DNA of 64,000 nt. Origin: Gremmenia infestans. Taxonomy: Eukaryota > Ascomycota > Leotiomycetes > Helotiales > Hamatocanthoscyphaceae. A program made the position numbers and the translations under genes. The DNA lies in the NCBI GenBank assembly GCA_032629725.1, contig JAFEVB010000002.1, positions 1,364,001-1,428,000 on the forward strand, given 5' to 3'. The notes under the pieces are model-generated. The model did not search any database. It had not been told where the DNA came from and saw only the letters and a program-made list of their open reading frames with translations. How positions within the stretch are numbered: position 1 is the stretch's first letter; each line of letters starts with the position of its first letter. Below, piece by piece: positions 47,122 through 58,451 of the stretch.

Positions 47122-47942
47122 ATGTCTCAAGCCGTCGTTGACGGACTCCAAATGATATTCTATCCGGTCGGAGTCGTATTGGATGCCATTCAGCGATGCA
47201 CTGACAAGCATCGCAAGAGAATAGAATCCATCTCATGTGGTCTCATGATTGCATCCGCAGCGGTTATGCCCTCTTTATTCACTGAATCGCTTGGTCTCCG
47301 AGGACTATACGTAGCGTATTTACTCCTTCCACATCTTTCGTTTTGTTCATGCTGACAATAGGTAGCATGCTGGCCGTCTGGGCCCTTGCGTCGATACCAT
47401 TCATATGGCTCAATAGATTTGAACTCCTTGTGTAACATCCGACTACCCAAGAGTTTTAAAGTCCACGAATGCTAATGATTGATTACAGGTCGGCTTGGTC
47501 TCTTGCAGGGCTTTCAGTCGTCTCGATTCTCGCCATTCTTTTCTCCCGGATATCGCTCGAGCAATTCACGCCATACCTGCCACTTTCTATTGCCACCGGA
47601 TTGCTACTCACGATACACATGGTTCCGAAAGTGATCAGATTCTTTGGGCCAGAGGATATAATGTTTCCCGAGGAAATCAGACTGGCACACAGCCAGTGGA
47701 GAGGATCCGACAGAGCGTCCATTAGCTCAAGCGTTTCCGGTGGAAACCTCAACCAGGCGTTAGGACATTTCCCTCCCTGGGACCTGGTGTTCTCCCACAT
47801 GGACCATTCAGACGGAGAAAATCATGTCCGTAGGATGGCAAGTTCCGCCGGAAGTGTTAGCAGTATTGATCCAGAACTGGGAATTGGCCGAGAAGCTGCT
47901 TCAAGTACCGCGTCCGAGGATCCCAGAGCTCAGTTGCTTTAG
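47122..47942 (+). CDS. Multi-pass membrane protein, unknown function
   Basis: Three exons rebuilt from splice signals. Exon 1 starts at ATG 47122 (MSQAVVDGLQMIFYPVGVVL) and ends in LGLRGLYVA. An intron (about 47315-47366, donor GTATTT, acceptor GTAG) leads to SMLAVWALASIPFIWLNRFELL. A second intron (donor GTAACA, acceptor TTACAG near 47488) leads to SAWSLAGLSVVSILAILFSR and then YLPLSIATGLLLTIHMVPKV. The C-terminal 90 residues are soluble and Ser-rich. Predicted length is about 235 residues with three or four membrane helices. Both joins keep the frame and hydrophobic continuity, which supports the gene. No family is recognised. Confidence 0.55.
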
Positions 47943-49700
47943 TACAAAGCAAGGCTTTCAAGAAGAAATTGTATTGTTGAAAGACTTTCAGCATGTTTGT
48001 CTCCGCACTGGAACACTCATTGCACTGCCGCAATATATTTCCATACTTTTGTCCCTTTGGACAACCCAGCACCGTGTCGCTTTCAACTGGTGTGCCAATA
48101 CGTTAATCGGGTTTGACCAACCCGATACCCCTTCATGTGCCCTAGCACAAAGCCAACCGCAGAAGAAAACAGAATTCTCGGAATTGTATTTTATTAGACC
48201 ATAATCGTTTTATGGGGCAAGGGAAACCTCCCAGTATGTTTCTATTATCAGAGCCGCCCAGGCAGCCACCCAACTATGGTGGCCGTGTTTCCCTCATCGT
48301 GTTGGACCCAACACCAGGAGTACAAGAAAGGAATTACCAAGAGAAGAGGAACCACAGGACTTGCGAGATGATACCATAATGTAAACCAAATGTCATGGAC
48401 CTAGGAGACTTCCATCGCTCTCCAACACTCTGAATTATGACCCCTTTGCTAGCAACTCGAGGGGTAAGGACCACAGAACTCTTTTCGCACACAATACCAA
48501 CAGAACAACAGACACAATATAAGACTCGAAAACTGGGTAGTGCTACAAGGCAGATATAATGGTCAAAATCTGCCCCGTTGAATCTCTGGATTAGGCCACT
48601 GCCGTCGGAAACAGATAAGGATGGTTCTCGTCTTGTCATAGCTTTGAGATTTCCCATCTGAGTTCTTACTTCATATGTTGGTTGCAAACAGTTGAAAGGA
48701 AATATAAGCCAGCACTTGCAAGGCTCTCACCATCTTACCGCCATTCTTCCAACAGCGCCCTCCCTACTCAGCACACTTAAGAATGCAAACTCCTACCCAC
48801 CATATCACCGCCGTCATGCCTCTCAATACTACGACTGCCGATACTAGCCGCCAAAACCATTCAGCTAGGCGCGGACTCGGCCTCATCAATCAATATGCGT
48901 TGCATCTTAAAGACGAAGGCCTTCCGGGATATTTCCGAGAATATCCCGGAAATCAGTTTGGCTGAAAAGTCGGGAGCAGTTGGAGGAACCTTTGTTGGAG
49001 CTTGAAATTCAAAAACCGGAAAGCGCAAACGAGACGACAACGGGCTAATTACAAAGAAGAAAGATGCGCACATGTGTACCACCAACAAACCCAGATAGAG
49101 ACCGTTCACGCGTAGGAGGCGTTTTGAATTTGTCGTGATATAGGGAGGGATTATTGTATGGTATTCCGTGTTGGCGATGTTGCAAATCCAGCTGATATGG
49201 CGAGAGCAACTGTAATGTACTATACCGGTTGGAGCCAACAAGGCTTTGGAATCCAGAGGCGAAGCAGTAATTCGGCCGTGGTCATGTTTTCATTAAAATA
49301 CCTTCTGTTTGTGAAGGAAAGATTGAAGGGTGTCTGTATTGTAATGTGCTGGACTGAGGAAGGAAAGAAGGAAGGAATAATGTTGTACTTCCTACTGTAC
49401 GCTAATGTAGCGCGTATGGATAACGCGAACGCGTCTCTCCTGGACAGCCTTTCTAGATATCCCTTTAATAACGTGAGGAGCAAAGGAAAAATCTAAAGAT
49501 TCCGATGTTTACTTTTTTATATATTTGAAATACTGTACTAAGTATCAATTCGGTACTTAAATCGGTGTAGTTGCGTTTACCCTTGTTTTGTTTTATTTTG
49601 TTACAGTAAGTACTTGCTGACTGACACTCTTTGCGGGGAAATCTTTTGAACCCCTTTACCACGACATCTTAATGTCTTCAACTTTCTCAGCATTCCCACA
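47943..49700. other. 1.75 kb interval without a clear gene
   Basis: Several frames of 70-130 codons occur on the minus strand (48334-48687, 48861-49241, 49220-49483), but they lack domains and agreed starts and overlap each other. A 12-bp-arm hairpin lies at 48922-48951. The last 200 bases are the promoter of the DUF3431 gene. Confidence 0.4.
48922..48951. repeat. 30-base perfect inverted repeat (12-bp arms, 6-base loop)
   Basis: TTCCGGGATATT at 48922-48933 pairs with AATATCCCGGAA at 48940-48951 around the loop TCCGAG. The centre also reads TTCCGAGAA, matching the TTCnnnGAA heat-shock-element half-site pair. It could be a protein-binding palindrome or a terminator-like hairpin. Confidence 0.6.
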
Positions 49701-50825
49701 ATGCGTCTGCGTCTCCCCGGCCTGCCGCATGGGAAGATAGCAATATGTGCGCTTCTCGCGCCCTCCCTCCTAATGTACATATATAAAACCCGCCTCACAA
49801 TCCAAAACCACAACACCACTCCCTTCCCCCACACCATCCTCGAATCGCTCAAATCCCTCGAACCACCCGTCTACACAACCTCAAGCACAAACCTAACCGT
49901 CAATCTGGTCCTCGCCACCCTTCAATCAGACGACATATCCTGGACCGAAGCCCTGCACCTCCACATCCCAAACCTGCAAATAATCCGCTACATCTCCGAC
50001 TCCCCCTCCTCTGAATACCACCCTCCAGTCCCCAACAAAGGCCGCGAAGCACTCATGTACCACACATACTTCAGCGCCTTCTACACACGCCTCCCCGACA
50101 TCTCCATCCTAATCCACGCCCACGAAGCGCCGTGGCACTCGGACCTGGCGCTCTTCACCAGCATGTTCTTCACGCTCTCGCACCTCTCGCTCCCGCACGT
50201 CCTCGAACGCGGCTACGCCAATCTGCGCGTGAGCTGGAAAGACGCCTGTCCGGCTTGGATCAACACGACGAAAAGGCCCGAGGAGTCGTGGAAACAGGAA
50301 GAGCCGTTTATGGCGCAAGCGTTCGCGGAGAATTTCGCGCCGTGGGGTGTGGGGTATGTGCCGGAGATTTTGGCGGGGCCGTGTTGTAGTCAGTTCGCTG
50401 TGTCTAGGGACGCTGTGCTGGCGCATCCGAGGGAGCAGTATGAACATCATGCTAGGTGGCTGGTGGAGAGTGAGTGGAGTGATTATATTGTGGGGCGGAC
50501 GTGGGAGCATATGTTTCCGTTCTTGTTCAAGGGGGAGGGTGTGGATTGTCCGGTGGAGTGGAAGGTGCTGTGTCGCATGTATGGGGTTTGTTTTGAGGGG
50601 GCGGGGGAGTTTGATGTGTGGCAGGAGTTGGGGAGGGAGAGGGAGGGGTTGTGGGGGAGTATGGGGTTTTGGGCTGAGTTGAGGGATCCGGGGAAGGTGC
50701 AGAGGGTGAGAGGGAGGGTGCAGGAAATTGAAGGGGATATGTCGAAGATGATGGGGCAGGCGCTGGAGAGGGGGAGGGAAGAGAAGGTTCGAGCGGAAGA
50801 GGTGGGAGATTTGTTTACTTGGTAA
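49701..50825 (+). CDS. DUF3431 family protein, type II membrane topology
   Basis: Single-exon protein of 374 residues. The N-terminal hydrophobic anchor (KIAICALLAPSLLMYIY) is followed by a lumenal or extracellular domain with the DUF3431 hallmarks: VNLVLATLQSDDISW near the start, REALMYHTYFSAFYTRLPDI, then ILIHAHEAPWHSD, and ILAGPCCSQFAVSRDAVLAHP and WEHMFPFLFKG late. These features recall a glycosyltransferase-like fold, but the function of the family is unknown to me. The 5' half uses C-ending codons and the 3' half is strongly G-rich, a skew switch also seen in neighbouring genes. Confidence 0.8.
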   Translation: MRLRLPGLPHGKIAICALLAPSLLMYIYKTRLTIQNHNTTPFPHTILESLKSLEPPVYTTSSTNLTVNLVLATLQSDDISWTEALHLHIPNLQIIRYISDSPSSEYHPPVPNKGREALMYHTYFSAFYTRLPDISILIHAHEAPWHSDLALFTSMFFTLSHLSLPHVLERGYANLRVSWKDACPAWINTTKRPEESWKQEEPFMAQAFAENFAPWGVGYVPEILAGPCCSQFAVSRDAVLAHPREQYEHHARWLVESEWSDYIVGRTWEHMFPFLFKGEGVDCPVEWKVLCRMYGVCFEGAGEFDVWQELGREREGLWGSMGFWAELRDPGKVQRVRGRVQEIEGDMSKMMGQALERGREEKVRAEEVGDLFTW

Positions 50826-51110
50826 GAAGGCCGTTGATACTGTAAGGCTATCTCCTGGTTGGATTTTGGGAGAGAGAGATCATGGCGTTTTTTGGTGACT
50901 TGATTAGCGATTTACTTGGAAGAGATACCCAGACTTTGTATTCTGTACTTCTATATGTACAATCAATTGTACAATAAAGGTCATGATAAGGGCCATTATC
51001 GCATATCTATATCAACACTTGATACACTTATTGTACATCCTGCCAGAGGAACAGAAACCGGCAGACCAAGCACGCCGGCCCCTTGAACAGATGCAAGCAA
51101 GCGTTGCATG

Positions 51111-53486
51111 CTATCTCTGTTCCTTCCCCTTAATACCCCACTGTCCAACAAGCTTCATTCCGTTCTTCGTTCCATCACCGCCCGTAAGTAATCTCTCATC
51201 CTCAAGAAGTGTCGACAAGCAAAGCCAAGGATCTCTAGAACCACCCCACTTCAGTAAGTCCTCTTTAAGACGCTCCCCCCTATCTCGGCTTATCGAGCTC
51301 TCTTGCCGTCCTGCCATAAACACCATCTGCCAGACTCGTCGAGCGAGGACGCTATCAAAGATGTAGCTGTAGTAATTACCTCCATAGCCAAAGAGATGCC
51401 CGAAGAAGCCTTGCCAACTTGTGCCTGCTGGGTCTGTGGGCTGTCTGGAGTACTTTGCTTGTAAGTCGTGATAGAGTTTCGTGGTGTCGAATGAAGCATC
51501 CGCGGCAGCCGCAGAGTGACATTCTTGATCCAGCAGTGAGAGGATGATTTGGTTGTCTGTATCTATTGCGTCGAACTTCTTGTCCATAGCTAGCTTCTCA
51601 GCCACCATCTCATATGGCAGCGGTTCGTCCGTCTCGTAGTGCCGGGCAAATAGAGAAAGAACGGTAGGATCAGAAGCAAAGTGTTCCATGAGAATAGAAG
51701 GCAGTTCTGACAGATCTGTGGCACATCGAGTCCCTGAGACCTCTTGGAAATCCGTTCTGCCCAAGATGGAGTGGATGGCATGGCCCATTTCGTGGAACAG
51801 AGTAGAAACCTCGCTGAAGCTGAGGAGAGATGGCTTGTTGAGATCCTTGGGTGTCATGAAATCGCAAATCAGCGCAATAGTAGGTAATTGCATCACACCT
51901 CCCGCTGGCAAAGTCTTTGAAGTAGACATGCCATCATTTGCTGCTTCTTCAGCAGAAGAAAATAGAGAATTTTGGTCAAGGTGAGCTTCCTGGAGCTCTT
52001 CGTCACGAATCAATCGAGAGCAACGCAAGGTAAAATGTGCTGGATTTGGTGATTTCCCTGGACGGGAAAATAGGTCGCAATATAATACAGCGACATGGCC
52101 ATCTGTGTCTGATATAACATCAAGACGTCGGACATCAGAATTCCATGTTTCTCCAGGCCGAGTCTCATGGGGCACAAATCGAATGCCGTAGAGGCGCGAG
52201 AATAATCTTGATAGACCTTGCATCACTGTTCCTAGTGAGAAGTAGGCGGAGAGAAAATCAGGGGTTCGCTGATTAGAGCGCGATTTGGCAAGAACTTTTG
52301 CCATGTAATATTCCTTGTCCCATGGTTCGAGGCCTGCTATATCCCCTGGATAGTAACTTGTCTTTTTCTTTTCCTGCCTCAAAATTTCCAGCTGCGACTC
52401 TAAGTTTTCGGAATTTTGATCATTCAACCCGCAGAGAAATGTTCGAGTCATCTCTGGACCTCCTGCCATTTTATCTTGGAGTGTCATTTCAGCATAACTA
52501 CCGTGGCCTGTGAGTTTGGCGAGCTCAGCCCGCTTTTGCAAGAGAGTCTGGAGCTTCTGTAAAGTTGAACGGGATGATGTACGACTGGCCATAAAAATGT
52601 CCTTTCTTACATTCGAGTCCTGGACAGAACGCAAGGCAAGAGTGGCCGGATCTCCCACTGTGGGTAGTGATACCTGGCCCCATTGTGTAAATTGCCGAAC
52701 GAACATAGGGTCCATTCCCTTTAGCTGACTGCTTCGAAACGTCAAATACTGCTTGTTCGGTGCCATGGAATCCACGAAACTCGTCCCGACGTGGCTAATT
52801 TCCTGCGACAGAGATATAAACCGCTCTCTTTGGGCTTTGGGGAGGTCGTGGGCCGACTTTGCAAAATCGTTCCTTAGAATCTCCGCCACCATTCTCTCCT
52901 GCTCTCCCCACGGAGCATCTTTATGCGACATGGCAATATTCAGTTGCTTTTCCAATTCGGTCGTGGTATTAAGCACATTCATGTATTCGAACATAACTGA
53001 GTACGCATGTGTAGCAGCGGCTTGAATAGCGGGATTGGGGTGTGTAGATCGAACAAAATCCGAGACATCGATGACTCGACATAGCAAGTCGCTCAGCCTA
53101 TCTAGGTTCCGTACGATATCGTGGTATTCTGCATCGGATTTTGCATGTAGGACCTTGTTTACCAGTCTCTTCGCCTTCCTCAGACTTGCATTTGCGAATT
53201 CTACGAACCCTTGGGGATTCGTCAGGTATCTATTTTGAAAGAGCCCAATATTTCCGCCATTTTGCCCGGTTTTCGAAGACTGGGAGAAATCTTTCCAGAA
53301 TTTCGCCGAGTCGAAGATCTTTCGTAACGTTTTGTCATCGTGGACAGCTCCAGGAGCATCACCTCCTGCTGTCAAAGACCCTGCAGACTCTCGTAGAGCA
53401 GGAGCTGTATGTTTCCATCGAATGGGTGTTTGGCGTCGGATGCATCTCGAGCAAATCCATGGTCGAGTAATGGCAGTCCTGAACAT
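51111..53486 (-). CDS. OCT1: Mitochondrial intermediate peptidase (M3 metallopeptidase)
   Basis: Removes octapeptides from matrix and inner-membrane precursors after MPP cleavage. Single exon, 791 residues, matching fungal Oct1 length. The presequence is basic and hydroxylated (MFRTAITRPWICSRCIRRQT). Thimet-oligopeptidase-family features: YLTNPQGFVEFANASLRKAK, FISLSQEISHVGTSFVDS, ALRSVQDSNVRKDIF and SYAEMTLQDKMAGGP. The zinc motif HEMGHAIHS sits in VSTLFHEMGHAIHSILGRTD, with the third ligand Glu following in the downstream helix (FQEVSGTRCATDLSELPS region). The C-terminal region GTSWQGFFGHLFGYGGNYYSYIFD holds the conserved Gly/Tyr loop. The gene is complete with no irregularity. Confidence 0.95.
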   Translation of the reverse strand: MFRTAITRPWICSRCIRRQTPIRWKHTAPALRESAGSLTAGGDAPGAVHDDKTLRKIFDSAKFWKDFSQSSKTGQNGGNIGLFQNRYLTNPQGFVEFANASLRKAKRLVNKVLHAKSDAEYHDIVRNLDRLSDLLCRVIDVSDFVRSTHPNPAIQAAATHAYSVMFEYMNVLNTTTELEKQLNIAMSHKDAPWGEQERMVAEILRNDFAKSAHDLPKAQRERFISLSQEISHVGTSFVDSMAPNKQYLTFRSSQLKGMDPMFVRQFTQWGQVSLPTVGDPATLALRSVQDSNVRKDIFMASRTSSRSTLQKLQTLLQKRAELAKLTGHGSYAEMTLQDKMAGGPEMTRTFLCGLNDQNSENLESQLEILRQEKKKTSYYPGDIAGLEPWDKEYYMAKVLAKSRSNQRTPDFLSAYFSLGTVMQGLSRLFSRLYGIRFVPHETRPGETWNSDVRRLDVISDTDGHVAVLYCDLFSRPGKSPNPAHFTLRCSRLIRDEELQEAHLDQNSLFSSAEEAANDGMSTSKTLPAGGVMQLPTIALICDFMTPKDLNKPSLLSFSEVSTLFHEMGHAIHSILGRTDFQEVSGTRCATDLSELPSILMEHFASDPTVLSLFARHYETDEPLPYEMVAEKLAMDKKFDAIDTDNQIILSLLDQECHSAAAADASFDTTKLYHDLQAKYSRQPTDPAGTSWQGFFGHLFGYGGNYYSYIFDSVLARRVWQMVFMAGRQESSISRDRGERLKEDLLKWGGSRDPWLCLSTLLEDERLLTGGDGTKNGMKLVGQWGIKGKEQR

Positions 53487-53683
53487 ATCTTTCCCCGAAT
53501 GAAAAAAGATATTTACGGAGGGGAGAAGAAGAGGCGGACGCGATTAAAGATTTATGAGCCACTTATGCACTCTACAACATTTTATGCAGCTTCTCGCATA
53601 AAAACACGACAGCCGCAAGCTAGGTTTACCTCGGAAATCCCAGACAACCTCTTGACAGACACCACATCGTCGTCAATTGAGCA

Positions 53684-54528
53684 ATGGCTTCACGATTGTT
53701 CCCGCGGCAGGTATGTATAGTATATTGCTCAATCAGCTTGCTAAGTTACTGACAAGATGCAGCGCTTTGCTCCCGTGGCTACTGGTGCCGTCCTGGCCGG
53801 GATAGCTCTTTTCCCAAAGACAACTCTACACGCAGAGTCCCCCAATGAGCCAGAGGTATGTCTTCCACTATATCAGAACCCTCAATTTCAATTTTTAATG
53901 GACTACATAGTCAAAAAAGTCAATATACGATGACTACGAATCTCCCGCCGCTCCTCCAGCAAAATCCGGCCCGCCTCAGACCACACCCGAAACCCCCACA
54001 AAAACCACATCCCCAACTCCCACCGACCGCCTAGCTGCTCAAATAGGAAAGACGCGCATGTTCCTTTACACCCGTGTTGCGGCTGCCGAGGACAAAGTTA
54101 ACTCGTTCATGGACTCAGCGCTGGATCTCGAATCAAGCTTCACCAGCACAATCGCCTCCCTCGCACCACCGCCTCAATCTGGCGAGAAGCTCATGCCCGG
54201 CGCTCTATATGTGCTTGTCGCGACTATGACCGGCAGTATCATCTCGCGGAACCGCAGCATACTTCTCAGGGGCGCCTTACCACTAGCCGTCGGAATCGGC
54301 GCGGGCTGGATCGTATTGCCAATTACGATGAGGAATGTCTCAGATCTGGTGTGGAAGTACGAGCAGAGGTTCCCGGCGATTGCGGATGGACATATTAGGA
54401 CGAGAGAGGGAGTGGAGAAGGCGTGGAGGATGGCGAGGGTTCATACTCAGCAGGCTGTCAATATTGTAGATGATACGGTTGCTAGTGGGAGGCAGACTGT
54501 AGAGGAATGGGTTAAGAAGGGCAAATGA
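53684..54528 (+). CDS. MICOS complex subunit MIC26/MIC27 (apolipoprotein-O-like)
   Basis: Inner-membrane protein of the MICOS complex that shapes crista junctions. Three exons: 53684-53710 (MASRLFPRQ), intron 53711-53762 (GTATGT...CAG), exon 2 (RFAPVATGAVLAGIALFPKT) to 53855, intron 53856-53910 (GTATGT...TAG), exon 3 to the stop at 54528. Exon 3 has a Pro/Thr-rich linker and then RMFLYTRVAAAEDKVNSFMD. The membrane part contains LMPGALYVLVATMTGSIISR and LPLAVGIGAGWIVLPITMRN with the glycine pattern of the ApoO family, followed by the helix VSDLVWKYEQRFP. Length is about 245 residues, normal. Short first exon and intron positions are typical. Whether it is Mic26 or Mic27 is not resolvable here. 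Confidence 0.88.
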
Positions 54529-56426
54529 GTGTAACATAGAGGGCATTAGATGGAGACATGTTCTCCGTACCAACAATATACTTTCCTTGATCCTATATAT
54601 ACCTTTGTGTATAACTCCAAAGAGCATGAGTTATTTGGGCTTCCGCTTGAAAACTTGCCAGATTGGTGGGGATTTCTTTCTTTTTCGCCTTCCAAACCAT
54701 CCAGTCTATTTTGCGCGAACCAAAACGCTGAACGACGTGCATGTAGGTATTGATATCTGCATCCTCTAGGGTGTTTCTCCCGCAGCTTGAATGACTAATT
54801 AAGTTCCCCACCTTACAACTGCATTCCTCAAAATCCTTTCTCCATCATCATTTCCGTCATTTGGAACGAATCTAGTAACCTCGTGCCAGGATAATAGGGA
54901 GCAAAATGAATCCTTGAAAGTTTAGCGCTTCAAAGTGTAATAAGCCAAATATTCCCGGATGAGCTAAGTAGCTCGTGGGTCATAGTTGCAAAGATACATA
55001 TCATTGTCTATGCTTTGCATGCTCGATTTTTACAAATGATCCAATCGTCCTTTTTTCATATCACGAGTTTTCTAGCAGTTTCGGTATGTTTAGAAAAGGA
55101 ATAGCGAATCTCAAGTTGATGGTGGTTCTTTTGGAAGTCCAATAGAGGGAGTCTGAGCAGGAAGTTATTGTTACTCTTGCGAAACAATCACTACCTGCGT
55201 TAGGACGGATTTCTTGTTTCAGGAAGTATGAAGTATCAAGTCTGAAATTCGAAACAAAGTTTTGGTCTTGTGGTTCTTGTTTCCCAACAATTATTACAGT
55301 GATTGTGGTCTGATCGTAAGCGGTTGCTTGAAAGCTGGAAGGACCTGACCTCAAGAAGGCCATAGATCCCCACGCTTGAGGCTGGTTTTAACTACGTATA
55401 CGCATATAATAGACCATGATAATTTCAGATTCCAGTATCCCTCCTCAGTGTACTACTTATTCCGGTGCTTCCGACGAGGTATGCGTTTCATTTTTTGGTT
55501 TATAAGCAATGCTGTGATTCAAGAGAATTATTGATGAGAATCTAAGGCACCCTTCTTAAGAGCAGCTATATGATGGATTTTACCTCTCCCAATTTCAAAT
55601 GAGTTATATTATAGTATAGTCACGTGCAGTTAAGGCTGTTTCACTTGTCTACTAGGTGCTTCTTTCCGATGCGGCCGCCCTAGAAAACAAGAAACACTAC
55701 GGCATGTGTCTATTACTACCGTATTGACTGAAAACCTATGATCCGCTGCTCGATACGTCTTGAACGCCAAGCCCAGTTCAATTACTATATCAATGTGAAG
55801 TCGCAGTTGAGTTCCCAGAGAAACACTCGATCCCACCATTAATGGCGGCTCTGGGGTTGTAGATCAATGTGCACGATGGACCCCTAAAAGATGACTGCCG
55901 ACTGGGGGGATTCCAGACAAACACCTGGAGTTGCATCCGACTGGACGGGACGTACCGGTTCGTTACCAGTTGTACCTGCAACCCCCCACAGCTTTTACCA
56001 TGTAGCAAGTTCTGGCCAATGTGATACAGCAAAGCTTAGTGAAGAATACACGTACACCTACACGACAGGCTGACAAGCTGCATCCTGATCTCGAATTAGA
56101 TTCTTCTAGAGTCAGATCGGAGATTCAGCCTCCCCGTGTCCGGGTCTCATTCAACTCAAAAGCAAGGTAATCCCTTCTTCCCCTCTTTACACGGGATTTG
56201 TCAAAATAATCCAAATTCAAGATAGGTCGAGCTTTTTCATCTTTGTTTCCTACTTCGAAAGTACCGTCTGCAAAGGAACAAGAACTTTGAATCCATTCAG
56301 CGTAGGTTTTCTGTTGTTTCCATATACTCCTCTGCCCTCTACAAATAATCTGAGGCTGATAACAACCGTTGCAGACCTCATTCTCCTCCAACCCCACGAT
56401 CATCTCCATGCACCAGCATCAGCATC
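54529..56426. other. 1.9 kb gene-free interval
   Basis: 3' flank of the MICOS gene and promoter of the TLC gene. Scattered short frames (55061-55363, 55790-56032, 56125-56409) show no domains. AT-rich segments occur around 54830-55050. Nothing else recognised. Confidence 0.45.
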
Positions 56427-57387
56427 ATGCTCGACCCCTTCTTCGCACCATTCCCACTTTTCAAAGAACTCGCCCAACCACTATGTGACACCCTGCACCT
56501 CTATTCACTCCCCCTCCACATCCACGAAATCCTCTCCGCATTCGCCGTCTACCACATCATTTTCGAATACATTGCCGCCCCGCTCTCAACCGCGCTGCTC
56601 CCAACACGCTATACCGGCCTTTCGTGGGAGAGCAAGCTGAGATGGAATATGCACTGTGTGTCTCTAGTGCAGAGTATCAGTATTAGCGTGCTTGCGCTGT
56701 GGGTCATGAGTGTGGATCAGGAGCGCAAGACGATGAATCTGGAGGAACGGTTGTGGGGGTATACGGGGGCTGCAGGGATGGTGCAAGCGCTGTCTACGGG
56801 GTACTTTTTATTTGATCTCTCGGTTATGATCCGACATTTGGATGTCTTTGGGGTTGGCATGTTGACGCATGCTTCGAGTTGTCTTCTGACTTACACTCTT
56901 GGATTCGTAAGTTTTCCGAACTAAGAAACCGGGTATAATGAATGTGCACTAATCAGATTTTCAGCGTCCGGTTTTCAATTACTACGGCTGTGTATTCATG
57001 CTCTATGAGTTGTCAACACCTTTTTTGAATATGCACTGGTTCTTCGATAAACTCGGCATGACTGGCTCGAAAGCCCAACTTTACAACGGCCTCGCCCTCA
57101 TTTCCGTCTTTTTTAGTTGTCGCTTGGTCTGGGGAGCATATTCCTCTTTCAACATCTACAAAGATGTCTGGGACGCTCTCCACATCACCAACGATATGAA
57201 GTTCGATTCCCGTCCAGAGATGATGATACATGGTCAGGATAGATTGCTTCCGTGGTGGTTAGTGGTCTTGTACCTTGGCGGTCATATTACCTTGCAGGTG
57301 TTGAATGTGTTTTGGTTGGGTAGGATGATTGCGGCGATTAGAAAGAGGTTTTCGTCTAAGGTAAAGGTCAATGGGAAAACTAAATGA
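56427..57387 (+). CDS. TLC (TRAM/LAG1/CLN8) domain membrane protein
   Basis: Multi-pass ER-type membrane protein of 300 residues, like fungal TMEM56/TLCD-type proteins, a group linked to lipid sensing or trafficking rather than proven ceramide synthesis. Exon 1 starts at ATG 56427 (MLDPFFAPFPLFKELAQP) and includes the helix EILSAFAVYHIIFEYIA and the TLC-typical segments WNMHCVSLVQSISISVLAL and GYFLFDLSVMIRHLDVFG. An intron at 56907-56964 (GTAAGT...CAG, phase 0) joins LTYTLGF to RPVFNYYGCVFMLYELST. Exon 2 has FLNMHWFFDKLGMTGSKAQ, then ALISVFFSCRLVWGAYSSF and WWLVVLYLGGHITLQVLNVFW. Conserved HH/D-like polar residues sit in MIRHLD and HASSC. It ends with a basic tail ending NGKTK, which could be an ER-retrieval signal. 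Confidence 0.85.
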
Positions 57388-58451
57388 TTTCTAGAGTACC
57401 ACAGAGGCAACGCTACTAGAATATTACCCAGATAGAAATGAGGAATTACTAAAATATACACAGAAACTTACAAGGGTGACAGAAAAAGGCAATCATGTTG
57501 CAATCTCTCTAAACAAGGAGGACAAAGAAGTTGGACGGGGAGGATATCTACATGTAAACGCTTCCGAAACACATTGATCTGCTCTTTTCACGGTAGCGAT
57601 AACGCAAGCTGAACGCAACATCTAGAAGTTGTTAATGTATCAGGTGCCCTACCGGCTAGCAGTTTTCGGGATCCCGGCCGATTCTAGCGTGTCTAGGTGA
57701 AACTCTACCTGTCTCTCCTCTCTTTTCTTTCCTGCCAGAAATTAATTTCATTTCAACTTCTTCCGCCTCCACTAATATACAGTATTGTCTACTGTTGCTG
57801 TCGTCAATTATTTCGTTGGATATTTATATGCTTTTATGATCTGGCTAGGTACAGGTTGAAGTCTTCCATGTGTGAGCGAGAAGGCGTTGCAGAGTATCCT
57901 GCGATATGCATGTCGCCTCAACGCGGCCAGAACATATTGGGGAAGTCTCTTGATATTCTGGTCTCAATCGAGTGCAAAAGTTGTATTGTCTCTTATGCGG
58001 ATCCAGGAAGGATTACTGGTTACGAGCCCTTGTGGTTTTGCAGCCTTGTTTTCTTTGCGGAGTCTGCCTACCTACAAAGGCCTCTCGGATAAAATGCACA
58101 GCTCAGCCCAGAGCGTTGAGCATACTGCGAGGCTGCTGTGAACCACGCATGTTTGGAGGCCTCTACTAGAGGGGTTCCTTCAGGACCTTGCGAAATGATT
58201 GGTGGCCTCTGAACGTCACCAACAAGGTCGCACAAGCCTTACCTTGCTATCTGGAGTATAAGTCAACGCTGAACCTCCCACTTGTTGCAACTTGCACCTC
58301 ATCGACGAATCTTCCTAGCTCATTGACACCACAACCACCTCGCCGCACGGCGGCTAGGCGCGCCCAGATAGGCGCAAACTCGATCAAACCGCAGGTGTAA
58401 CCACTGCCACGGCGGTGTGCACCTGCGCACAAGTACCAAATCCACAGCTAC
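57388..58451. other. Intergenic
   Basis: Overlapping plus-strand frames at 57697-58400 lack an ATG start or domains. The sequence just before 58452 contains AG dinucleotides usable as splice acceptors, so an upstream exon of the zinc-finger gene may lie here. Confidence 0.4.

Noticed and set aside
48334..49483. Several minus-strand frames of 80-130 codons
   Set aside because: They overlap one another in different frames, lack domains and could not be joined by credible introns.
57697..58400. Plus-strand frames beginning MKLYLSLLSF... and others
   Set aside because: The first starts at GTG, resembles a signal peptide only by chance, and no domain follows.
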